From Paracamarosporium sp. OC-R06-R3 (Eukaryota; Ascomycota; Dothideomycetes; Pleosporales; Didymosphaeriaceae): DNA of 62,258 nucleotides. The DNA is taken from NCBI GenBank assembly GCA_019828545.1, contig JACVRA010000062.1, forward strand, positions 1 to 62,258, given 5' to 3'. The position numbers and the translations under genes are program-made. Positions 11,502 to 21,864 of the stretch are shown here, in pieces. The notes beneath the pieces were generated by a model. The model was not told the origin of the DNA. It did not search any database and saw only the letters and a list, made by a program, of their open reading frames with translations. Numbering within the stretch: the first letter of the stretch is position 1; the number at the start of each line of letters is the position of its first letter.

Positions 11502-12386
11502 ATGCGTTTCTCCAGTACCGCCAGCGTCTTCGCTCTCGGCGTGCTCTTCCTAAACGCCATCGCAGGCCCCATTCAACAAAATGACGCTCTTCAAATCACC
11601 GCTGGGTCGGTGCCGAGAGGCATAACCACGTCCAAAGTCGCCGTCGTGCCTATTGATACAAGAGACACAGTAGCCGAGATCCTCCCACGGGCTCGTGTTC
11701 GCGGTGGACGAACTAGCTCACGGCCGCGTCCGAAGCCAAAGTCGAGGACCAAAAAGCGACCTCAAGGGAAGGCAAAGCCAAAATCAAAGAAGAAGCCAAA
11801 AACAACGAAAGCAAAACCCAAAACCAAGAAGAAGCCTTGGGAACAACCCGTCCCTAGCGAAGCCACCATCACGAAATACTGCAAGGTTCCCAAGGACAAA
11901 GCGATATTCTGGTCCGGTGTGTGGCCCGAGACGGAAGCGTATTCCAAACAAAAAAAGCTGGTACACGACGAACTGGCCTACCCAAAGGGCTATACGTTGA
12001 AGTACATGAGGCCCAACGGAAAGGCGTACAACGAGAAGAAGAACCAGCTCTTTGCGAAGCGCTTTTCGAAGGTGTTTGCAAGGAAGGCAAGAGGCGTGGT
12101 GTATGTCATGGTGCCCTGGGCTCAAGGGCCGAAAGCTGGAAGAGTGTTTGCAAAGGACGAGTGGCCGATTTTGAAGAAAAGCCTCAAAGCAGGCAGAGTG
12201 ACGAAGATTATTCAGGTGAATCCTGGGAACTTCAAGGAGACGAGGGAGTATGATCCGAAACGATATGGTTTGACGAAGAGAGATGGGGTCGAGAGAAAGG
12301 GGGTGGATTTTGCAATTGATCTAGAGAATGTACCATGGGACGTAGACCTTGATGCGCTCGAGGAGGCGTGGAAGAGAGAGGCGTGA
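11502..12386 (+). CDS. Secreted protein with a Lys/Pro/Arg-rich linker, unknown function
   Basis: A single exon of 294 residues. The first 20-22 residues are a clear signal peptide (MRFSSTASVFALGVLFLNAIAG). A propeptide-like segment ends in LPRARVRGGR, which contains dibasic-type cleavage possibilities, and is followed by about 45 residues made almost only of Lys, Pro, Arg, Ser and Thr. The remaining C-terminal 170 residues look folded: TKYCKVPKDKAIFWSGVWPE at its start, a central VVYVMVPW strand, and an acidic end. I do not recognise the family. The FWSG motif recalls fungal secreted proteins with an ADP-ribosyl-cyclase-like or toxin-like fold, but that is only an impression. The frame is open nine codons further upstream but from a TTG, so the ATG at 11502 is the start. 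Confidence 0.75.
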   Translation: MRFSSTASVFALGVLFLNAIAGPIQQNDALQITAGSVPRGITTSKVAVVPIDTRDTVAEILPRARVRGGRTSSRPRPKPKSRTKKRPQGKAKPKSKKKPKTTKAKPKTKKKPWEQPVPSEATITKYCKVPKDKAIFWSGVWPETEAYSKQKKLVHDELAYPKGYTLKYMRPNGKAYNEKKNQLFAKRFSKVFARKARGVVYVMVPWAQGPKAGRVFAKDEWPILKKSLKAGRVTKIIQVNPGNFKETREYDPKRYGLTKRDGVERKGVDFAIDLENVPWDVDLDALEEAWKREA

Positions 12387-13911
12387 ATTGGAACAGAAGA
12401 AATGGAAGACGACTGATAGCAAAGAGAGATAGTTGAGGTATAGTGAAGCTGGTGTGCGCTATGCAACAACCTGTGTCCCTCTCATTACAGGCATAGCTAC
12501 AACTTAACTTTGGATATTCGAATGCATTGCTCTTGACATTCGGTTCTCGTTAAATAGTTCTAGCGAGCTTCTCTATCGCGATCTACAAAGGTAGCGATCG
12601 GACATTGCTTCCTGGTACGCTAATAATGCTCCGTCGCCTTGACAGCAGCCGTGGCGCGCCGCTCTGCTGCCAACTCGGGTCCCCTGAGCTAGGGCGCAAA
12701 TTGCCGGCGACCCGGCGGAGCGCGCGACGACATCATCGTCATGCGACAGACTTTTCCCATGAATGCCACGATGCTGCAAGTGATCTGCTGTCAATAAAAA
12801 ACCACAGCTCGGTGAAGGACCGAAGGGGAAACGAGGAGAAGACTCTGCGGGATCGGCGCTATTGAGATGATGAGCCTGTGAGCAGAGTATAATCAAGCAC
12901 AGCCGATTGAGGCAGGTCCAATACTTGGATGGCGTAGTCAGCGACGCAGAGCACAAAGAGCGAGCATGGATGGGGGTGCAACGTGCCGAGGAAACGGTGA
13001 TATTAATAGGCAGGGCCGGCAGGAGCCAATCAGCGAGGGCAGGTGCGACTGAGGGCGAAACACCGGGCATGACGCTGGGAAGCCGGGATGGTGCCCTGGA
13101 AGTGGGGGACGGCGGCCCAGCGCGAGCGACATGATGCAATGGCAGCCATGCGACGGCGAGCGACGAGATGCTCTTCTTCGTGCTCACGGCGCCGTGGACT
13201 CGTGCTGTTGAGCGAGAGAGGGCGCAAAACACAGCCGCAGGCGCTGCATCCGGCGCGCCATCAGCGTTGGTGCGGCTTCCCAAACGGGCCGCGCTAGAGT
13301 GAAAGCGACGGATTGGCTCGCAGTCGACTCCGCTTTTTGTCTGGAGTCGAGTCTGCAGCTTGGCGCCCTTCAGCTGCTGCGCGACAATAATAATAATAAC
13401 GATAACGATAAAAATGAACACCACCGCCTTGCCCACCGGCACTCCCCATCGCAGTCGTTCGCCGTCCTGATCGTCGCCTTTTGTTCCGCGCGTGCCTTAA
13501 TTTGCGTCGTGTTGTGAGCCGGGCCCCGATCCCGACGTGTTCCAAGCTCGCCAGGGTCGACGCGAGCCGAGCCCAAGCAGCCTCTCAGCCTACTGCTGGG
13601 ATCGCCGCCTCCTCACTGCTTCTCCACTCCTCTGCGCGCGCTGTTCGACCGTCCCAGTTCGCGCTGCTGGATTCGCCGCCCTTCTCCACCCAACGTCAAC
13701 AATCGTGCGTGAGCGATCGTCCACTCCTGTGCCGGGAGGCTTCGCCCATCGCTCCTGCCTGACACGTTCCACGACTAGGAAGGCGCTCGTATCGCAACTC
13801 TGACACACAGCGACCACTGCCACGCCTCAATTGCCTAGTACACAGCGCATCTCACCCCATCGCTGTTAGCATTGTCAGCGCTGCTTCTTCTCTCCTCCAC
13901 CACCCTTCACC
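12387..13911. other. GC-rich long leader/promoter region of the Ser/Pro-rich protein gene
   Basis: This 1.5-kb stretch is more GC-rich than its surroundings and free of stops in several frames, including a 289-codon frame on the minus strand at 12573-13442. The translations are compositionally odd (Arg, Ala, Ser, Pro) and match nothing known, so they look like by-products of base composition. The right part, from about 13500, is CT-rich and probably a long 5' untranslated leader. A short AAT/AAC-type repeat lies at about 13386-13411. Confidence 0.45.
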
Positions 13912-15339
13912 ATGTCCAACACAAACGGCACGGCCGGTACGTCGCCTCTCGTTGATTCTTCTACTCCTCCCTCTCCTTCACCTTCTGCTCCACAATCCTC
14001 TCCTTCGCAGCCCTCTCCCTCTGAATCGCAACCGAGCCTTGTTCCAACATCCCCTTCTGCAGCGCCCACTACAGACGAGCCCTCTGCGAGCCCGTCGCCT
14101 ACGCCCGCACCCTCGCAGCCCTCTTCGCAGCCTTCATCGCAGCCGCCACCTTCGTCGGATTCCGTAACTGAGCCTTCTTCAGCGCCGACCAACGATGCGT
14201 CTAGCTCGCCCGTAACGCTGCCCAGCAGCCCGCCCGCGTCGACTGAACCACCATCAACCTCCGAGGCACCCTCATCGTCGGCCCCAGAGCCGTCTTCCTC
14301 AGCTCCACCATCCTCGTCCGAACCCTCGTCGTCGGCTGATGAGTCCTCGTCCGCTCCACCTGCCACAACATCGACCATTACTGCCGAATCATCAACACCG
14401 ACGTCTACCCAGTTCATCACGTCCGTTGTTACGCCAAGTGCGACAAGGCCCGATGAAACACCTACCCCTGTCACGGTTGTTCAAACAATCGTCAAGTCCA
14501 ACACGCCTAATCCCACGTCCAGCGGCACAGCACCGACAAGCTCAAGCACCGATTCATCTGACCCTACTCTCCAGCAGCCGGGATCAAAAGCAGCAGATGG
14601 CGGGTTGAGCCCCGGTGGAAAGACGGCCATCGCTGTTGTCATTCCTGTCGTCGCCGTCGCACTACTTTTGCTCGCTGGAATCTGGTTCTGGCGGAAGCGC
14701 AAGTCAAGGAAGAATGCAGAAGAGGCCCGCAGGAAAGAGGTGGAAGAGTATGGCTTCAACCCCAACGAGGACCCTACTCTCCCCGCAGTCGGCATGCAGT
14801 CGGAAATGGCAGAGGATCAGAGTGGATATAGAGGATGGGGTAACACCGCCACCAGCTCCAACCGCAAGGCCTCTACCACCCTCACAAGCGGCATGACCTA
14901 CTCAGACAGCAACAGCAATCCCGATGCTTACGCGAACCCTGGATCGCCTACGAACGCCTATTCCGACGCCCACTCTGGTGATCCTCTGGTAAACGGCCGA
15001 CGAGAGACGATGGATTCTGATGGCATTGGCGCGCTTGGTGCCGCTCCCTCCGCCAACCAGAATCAAGCCGGTGTCCACCGCGGCCCATCCAATGCCTCCT
15101 CGTCCTACTCTGCTGCCGACCGATCAGACAATTCGGGTGACTACCCTCTCCCTATGAACCATCCACAAGAGTACTACGACAACAACGGGTATTACCCCTC
15201 CAACGGCCCGTACGATAATGGATACGGTACAGGCCAGCAGCCCATCATAAGAGATGTGTCTGCACGACGAAACACAAGAATCGAGAATCCGTCAGTATTC
15301 CCGCAACAAGGAAATAGCGGCATCGCACAGAACTTTTAG
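13912..15339 (+). CDS. Ser/Pro/Thr-rich single-span membrane protein (mucin-like, possible wall sensor)
   Basis: A single exon of 475 residues. Residues from about 10 to 230 are almost only Ser, Pro, Thr, Ala and Glu, a stretch suited to heavy O-mannosylation. A single transmembrane helix follows near residues 238-260 (AIAVVIPVVAVALLLLAGIW), flanked by GGK outside and the stop-transfer WRKRKSRKN inside. The cytoplasmic tail contains YGFNPNEDP, a motif common beneath the helix of fungal wall-stress-like membrane proteins, and a Tyr/Asn-rich end. The layout is that of Wsc/Mid2/Mtl1-like sensors, but there is no WSC or other Cys-rich domain. No N-terminal signal peptide is visible at this ATG, so either the helix serves as a signal anchor or an upstream exon was missed. 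It converges on the GTPase-patatin gene. Confidence 0.8.
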   Translation: MSNTNGTAGTSPLVDSSTPPSPSPSAPQSSPSQPSPSESQPSLVPTSPSAAPTTDEPSASPSPTPAPSQPSSQPSSQPPPSSDSVTEPSSAPTNDASSSPVTLPSSPPASTEPPSTSEAPSSSAPEPSSSAPPSSSEPSSSADESSSAPPATTSTITAESSTPTSTQFITSVVTPSATRPDETPTPVTVVQTIVKSNTPNPTSSGTAPTSSSTDSSDPTLQQPGSKAADGGLSPGGKTAIAVVIPVVAVALLLLAGIWFWRKRKSRKNAEEARRKEVEEYGFNPNEDPTLPAVGMQSEMAEDQSGYRGWGNTATSSNRKASTTLTSGMTYSDSNSNPDAYANPGSPTNAYSDAHSGDPLVNGRRETMDSDGIGALGAAPSANQNQAGVHRGPSNASSSYSAADRSDNSGDYPLPMNHPQEYYDNNGYYPSNGPYDNGYGTGQQPIIRDVSARRNTRIENPSVFPQQGNSGIAQNF

Positions 15340-16358
15340 GTCATTCAATGATCTACTTGATCATGTCTTTTCTATTTCTCTTTAAGCATCCCGACTATAT
15401 ATCCACGGTGGCGTTTATTAGGCGAATTTGCAGCACTTGTTTGAGATGAGTTTGATCATCTGGTCGCTTCTGTTCCCCTTCTCCCCTGCACCGAGCGCAG
15501 GTATTAGCATTGAATGGTTAGTTGGTTTAACCTCAGCATGTTGTGTTGGGTTGTACGGAGGAGGCTGGTGTAACGCGAGGCGGCGGACCCTGCGTTTGTG
15601 CAAGGATGGAGATGGAGACGTATATATGTACACGTGTGTGTGGAAGTGGTACAAGAAAAGTGTGCGGCATTCATTTGGACGGGAGATTTTCTTAACATTT
15701 CTTACTGAGTTGAGGAGGTGAGGAGGCGGCTGCTGCCACGGAGAGAGCGTAGATTGAGGAAAGTGTGAAGTGCTCGTGAGCGGTTATATATACCTTGTAA
15801 TGAAACAAAGTTCAAATTGTATCATGTCGTGGGGTTGAACTTTTTAATGTGGGCACGATTGCGTGCTGCGTGTATGTGGCCTTGTTTGTTCCGCATGCCC
15901 TCTGGGATACAAGCTTAGCTCGAGATGTGGATATGGTCTGATGATGAGGGCTTGTCGTTGTTGGGTGGATGAGTGTAATGATGAGGGTTTAAGAGGTTGC
16001 AGTTTGAGAAATTATATGGTCCTACGGAGCGGATTGCGGAGGGTATTTTGATGAGTGGTTTGATGGACGTGGGGTCATGAAGGGAGGGAGGGTTTGAGGG
16101 TTGGTGAGGGACGAAATGTTGGTGCGGTGCTTCTAGTGAGATGAGAAGTATCCTTGTGGAATAGACCCTGGACGTCACTATATGCTTAGCTTGCGTGGAC
16201 GTATGAGTTATAGGTGTATTATTAATTAGGTGTATTTGCGAAGGATCTCAAAAGACTATGAACCAACTGTCAAACCCAGACGACTTCCGTGGCGCCGGAA
16301 ACAATCAACAGCAGGCAAACGAAGCAAAAAATCCATGAAGACCTCTCCCCCTGCGAGC
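15340..16358. other. Convergent intergenic region
   Basis: 3' sides of two convergent genes. Short frames only; nothing recognisable. A purine-rich stretch lies around 16070-16110. Confidence 0.5.
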
Positions 16359-19300
16359 CTATTGGAATTGCAAAGACAATGATATAGCCTTTGCCAATTC
16401 TTCTTCGTCAGTTCCTGTATCGGTTCTCGTTAGCGCTGGCCGCGCATCGTAGCGGCTACGCTCGAGCACCTGCGCCAAAGTCTCGTCGTTCTCCTCTGAC
16501 TGGCCCGCTTCATCAGGTCGCATGATAGGCTCAGAATCAAGCTCGAATAGCTCCTCTTGCAAAGCAGGCCCTGGCGTAAAAGCGTTCCCGCCATCTGCCA
16601 TCTGGTGTATGGGCTTTAGGGGAGGGCGACTTGCTTCCATCCGACGTTGAGACCAAGATGAAACGTCATCAGGAGTCTCGGGGAAGCTCATGGTAGACCT
16701 CGATTTGAGGTTGTGTTTAGACGAGCCATAGAGTTCGTAGGAGATATTGCTATCGCTTGACGGCCGCTCCAGAGAGCGGCGTACGTTGTGGCGTTTCTCG
16801 CGCAGAGACTGCCTTTTGGAGGCCATCCTCGGCCGCTCTTGAATCGATGCAGAAGGCGAAGCTGAACCTGTTAGAAGCATTCAATGAAGTTTTGCGCAAA
16901 CCTTACGTATTCTTTTTAGAGCCTCTTCGTCGGCTAGGCTTCGTGGGAAGCCGCTTATTGGAAACCCGGACCGTATGTAGTATCTCTCTTTGTCATCCGT
17001 CAAGTGTAAATTAATTGACACTATTGAGACATCTGAAGTGACGGGTGTTGCAATGGATCCCAAGTCAAAGAAGCCCCTTTCGATCATATCTCGTATGGTT
17101 TGGGCAGTAATCGGGATGTTGTGAGCGCTTTCGTCGTGGTTGACTTCTTGCACGCGGAAGAAAGGTTGGAATTTCTGTCCTCGCTGGTGCTTGCGCATGT
17201 ATTCTCCAAGGTTGCGCAGGTGCTCCGATCCCGCTGCAAACCTACAGCGAATTGTGCCTTGTCTAGGTCAATACCCGCTCTCTTTGATAATATATGAAAG
17301 GTGCTCACCAGTTATGGTAATGTGACCTCCTGCCTCTCTAGAAGGCCCGGACTTTTCAAAATAAAACGAGCTGGCCACGAGTCGGTAAGCAATCATTTTG
17401 ATCTTGATTTGCATATCGTTTCTTGTTAAACTCCCTTTTATCTCATCGTGCAAGATGTGTACCTTGTCCTTGTCGTCCATCTTCGGGGTTCGATCTTTTG
17501 TCATCGGGTTGACGCGTATGTATCTCTCAACAGCAATATCTGAATATTTGCTGCGGATTTCTTTTCGAAATTCTTTCCAGGTCAGTTCAGCATCCAGGAC
17601 GCTCTCAATGCGTTTCTTGAAGATGGTGACCCAATTCTCGACTTCACCGAAGGCTCTCAGTGCGGGCATAGAGCGATTTTCGCTGATTGAAGGCTTGACT
17701 TGATCGAACACCTTGCGGAAAGGCATGCGCCTTCTGTCGGAGCGTGTAGCGTGGAGCGATTTATCCATGTCTGATCCATGATGGCCAGTGCCTATGGAAA
17801 GAAGAATGTCTGGATGGCGGTCTTCGACGTCGGGCCAAAGGAGTTTGCTTTCGTAATTTGCAATTCTTACTGGGTTGTTATGAAAGATCGCCCCGTCTAC
17901 GAAACCTTCTGCAGTGCGTGAGTTCCTGAAAGGTTTAAAATATGTAGGGGCGGCAGATGTAGCTCGAGCCCTAGGCATGGGTAAGCACAGCACCACCTTT
18001 CAAGCTTCTATAATTACTTACGCTTCACGTAACCGAAGATCGTTCTTTGGATCATCAGGTCGGATTAGTCGATATCCGACTTGAACATAATCAGCATAAG
18101 AATCTCAAACGAGTGATATTCCTACCTTCTTCATCGTCTGCACGATTGTAATTCGTGAAGACCACAGCTTGTTCGCCAGTCTCAGTAGCGGCCGTTACCG
18201 CCACCTTTCTTGTGCAAGCAAGAAGTGTTTCTGGCCTGCCTCCAAAGATAAACTCATCCCCAAAACATTCTGCCAAGGACTCCTCAAGGGGAGCGGTGCG
18301 GTAGGTTGGCTTACCGAAGCTAACACCACCTAAAAATCTAGGGGTAAATGCCCTGTCGACTAATTTTACGAAGAGATTCATGCAGTGGTTCACAGGCCAG
18401 TTCTTGATACCGAGACCAAGCGCTAGAATACCTCCCGTGCTAAGTATATTTTCAGTAAACTCATTCAATTTTGGGAGGAGTCTGATTATTGATCGCTTGG
18501 ATCGTGTAGAACGACATACCTGGTACCCACAATAAGATCAAAGAAGTCTTGGATGGGGATGTTACGCAATTCGTTCTGGAGCTGTCGAAGGACCTCGAGG
18601 ATGACTATTCCCTTCATTCCACCGCTGTAGTTATTAGTGATGGCTTGTAACTTCGTGGGCAAACATACCCATCTAGAGAAAGTACACGGACACCCGCAAG
18701 AGGTGGTTTAAAGTGTACCTCCCAAGAAGCAGCGAATATAGTATCAATTTCGTGCAACGGACAGGAAGCGATGGTGTAGGAGCCTGAGAGGTCGTTATGT
18801 GGTTTACCGTAGCCCTTGACACAAGGTGTGCAAAGAACATGGCCGCAAGGGAGTGCGTGTTCAGCCAGTTCCCTCAAACAGCAAAAACACGTAGTATGGC
18901 TGACAAAGTTCTGAGCCCCTCCCACGCGACTATAGAACTTATTCATGTTAGCATGATGTATCTTGCTGACGATCTGTACTTCGTCAGTAGAAGGAGACAT
19001 CATCCTCTTAGAGCTAAGGACGTTCTGGAAGTCAGTGAGACAACCTCGTAGATGATGCGCCCAGTCTTCCATAAAATTGTCGAATGTGAAGTACGCTTCG
19101 TATGGACCTGTGCCAATGATGTGACCACGTTTGTTCTGGTGGCCTTTTGAGTGACGCTCCTTGACATTTACGCATTTTTCGCCACGCTTGTTGCGGAATG
19201 TGCATGGACAGAATATGGCACAATAATCCTCCAGCGCGTAATCACAATGAGGAAGAAAGTGTTTATCCAGTATTTGTTCCGCGAGTCCTACATGTATGTT

Positions 19301-21178
19301 AGCATAACTCTTTTTCTATCCTTCTATTTTATTTTCTTTTTTGGGACGTTTGATCGAGGACTGCGCACCTTTCAGGTTCTGGCGTGCACAATCTAACAGT
19401 ATGCATGACGCGACCATGTAGCTCAGATCTTTGAACAGGCTTCTCGGATCCTCATATCTAGCTTTCATAGCGGCGGCCAACTTAAGTATGTTACCTCCAA
19501 AGTCCGAAGGTATCGGGTTGATTTTGAACGAGATATCCATGAAATCAAAAGGTTGATGAAGGTCTTGCGCAAAGTGGTCGAACGCGCATTGCAGATAAGT
19601 GTTCAGGGTTTCTGAGTTTGAGAGCATGCGTGACCTGCGTTTGGCGTTGAAAGACTCACTACACCGTTTGGTAATTTCGTCGTGAAGCTTCTCGACCTGA
19701 TCATCAATCATCATGTAGCGCCCTTCTCCAGGGATGCGAACCACGGTGATTGAAGAATAATAGCATTCAAGCAAGTCTTTCATGGTATGAATGTGTTTAC
19801 CTTGCTCGGACCAATGTTCTTTGAGAGCGCGGAAAGTTGGGTCTCTATCGATAGCACCTGACACGCTGGACATGAGGAGCCTTGTAGCATGCTCTGGATC
19901 CCACTCCTCCTGGTTAACTTTCGTGTCTGTTGCATTGAGCGCAATGATGGCGTGAGGGAGCGTAGGCTGGTTCAAGGATTTCTCAAGCGAGGTGGATGCC
20001 CAGTTAATAAGCATGGAGATGACCGTAGATTCGAACACCCTGTATCTGTTCAGCAAACGATTTTGATACTTACTTGGGAATACATACTTTGGGTTTCGAA
20101 GAACGAACACAATGACATCAGAGAAAGTGTACAGCAAGCGAGGATAGAGCTCTGTGACTGCGTACTGCCGCTTCAACGTCTCTGGTGAATTTGCCCACTT
20201 GATATCTCTTTGCGTACAGTGAAGCGGTTTCGTGATCTTTTTCCGCTTGCGGTTCTCTCTGGGTGGATACTCGTCCCTCCTCTTATCTTTGTGTGGAGCA
20301 GGTGCGTTGCTGCGGTATTGCGTAGCCATCGGCGTATTTTCGCCGCCCTCTAGGCCTTCACAGTCGGCATAGAGCAAAGGATACTCTGATGTATAAGTCT
20401 TAGGGTCACTATAAAGATGCACATCACCGGATGTTGGCACACTGCCACCATTGGCCAATGACCCTGCTACTGGAGAAGGGAAACCCCACTCTCGAGTTCC
20501 GTACTTCCTCTCTTGTTGATCAATCAACATCTTTATGAGAGTGCTTTTCCCTGCACCGGTCTGTCCTATAAATGATACTAATTGTGGATATCGAGACCTG
20601 TAGTCTCCGTAGTTGCTCTCGACCATAATAGTCGAATAGCGGCCGTAATCTTGGAAGATTGGCCGGTTCTGATTGTCGCGATCCAAGCCGAACCACGTAG
20701 TGTCCTCATCCTCCAGATGTAATGTGTGTTGCTCGTTGTGGTCCTGGCTCGGTGTCAAGATATCCTTCAGCCTTTTCACAATTGTTGGATTGGCTTTTTC
20801 GTGAGGCAATCCATCTGGGCCCCTTTTCCCGGGTCGATGTGGAAGTTGTTGATCCCAACAAGGGTCGCAAAAGCTCGTGTCACAGTAGGAACAATTCCAT
20901 AGTGGTGTTTTCTCTAAATCGCAGAACCCACAGATCTTTGGGTACGTATCTTCTGCGCCCTGCTCGTTCGGGCTGTGTGGGGAAAGCTCGGGGAACGGTT
21001 TCGTCGCATATCGTTCGCTTGCTCTCGAGATGGAACCACGATTCTGGCCAGGCTTCTCGAGTCCATCTGTTTTAGAGTTTCTGCTGACAGGAATTTCGGG
21101 AGGCGGTCGGCCTGTGTAAGGAGGCGGCCGCGAGGAGAACTGGCCGTCTTGCGCCTTTCTGCGCGCGGCATGCGACAT
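16359..21178 (-). CDS. Multidomain zinc-cluster / GBP-dynamin-like GTPase / RING / patatin phospholipase / UIM protein
   Basis: Eight exons (21178-19369, 19287-18669, 18624-18520, 18439-18126, 18079-18022, 17970-17309, 17257-16907, 16867-16359) join in one frame of 1475 residues. In order: a disordered Pro-rich start; a Cys cluster at 83-107 (CxxC four times over); a GTPase with P-loop GQTGAGKST at 205-213, DCEGL at 272-276 (like DTEGL of GBP/atlastin) and VFVLRN near 357-362 in the place of the GBP R-D motif; a second Cys/His-rich patch near 617-650; a RING-like finger at 737-782 (CFCC, CGHxxCxxC, CPLH); a patatin domain with DGGGMKG at 809-815, nucleophile Ser845 in GTSTGG and DGA at 994-996; and at the very end EEELAKAISLSL, a textbook ubiquitin-interacting motif. 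All catalytic residues of patatin are intact. Predicted: a GTP-controlled, ubiquitin-linked lipid acyl hydrolase in the cytoplasm. The exon 6-7 join uses an AAG acceptor and is the least certain. Confidence 0.88.
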
Positions 21179-21864
21179 GGTCGAGAAAGATGTTGCTTTT
21201 TAACTTTACAACAAGTTCTGAGGTGTTGGGTGCTTCACGAGCCTTAGCAGCGGGGCAGGCAACGTATATGGATCGCACCTAGGCACAAGGCTGAGTTTCA
21301 GCCTTGCTGGTGGAACCGGATACGGAAGCTCGGCTCTAACCTCGATAAATAAGCATGAACTTGAATTAACGATTGGCATTTGGTCACCCGAACGGAAAAC
21401 GATGGGGCCAGAATGTTCTCTTTCGAGATAAGTGCAGACGGCACCTACAGCCTGCTCCAGCCGCGCCTGATCTTGGTCACCTTCCTACCAGGTCTAGAAC
21501 CATCCCATATACGCTTGAGTCCAAACTCATCTGTGCTTTGGGTGCTTAACGTACCAATATTGGAGAAAGGGCACAAAGCTGTTAAGATGTTCAAGTCTGT
21601 TGGTTGGTTTAGCTACACTGACGAGTGAGCGTAATATGGTAGTTCCGCGGAGGGCAAAAAGCACCCAGCCAGCTGCACACTTGTTGTCGCAATACGAGAA
21701 CTTTTCAGCTCCAGGCTTTTCCACATTTCCAAATACCTAATAACCCGATTCGGTGCTGCAGCGCGGCATACCTTCTCCGTATCGAGGAGGCGCTCAATTG
21801 ATTATTTATGACGATGTTTGTACTCTTAACCGAAAATTTACCAATGCAAGCAAGTATGTGCCTT
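21179..21864. other. Intergenic stretch, no supported gene
   Basis: Promoter side of the GTPase-patatin gene and 3' side of the P-loop kinase gene, both on the minus strand. No convincing frame. Confidence 0.5.

Noticed and set aside
13875..14474. 199-codon minus-strand frame rich in Gly, Asp and Glu
   Set aside because: It is the mirror image of the Ser/Pro-rich repeats of the sensor-like gene on the plus strand.
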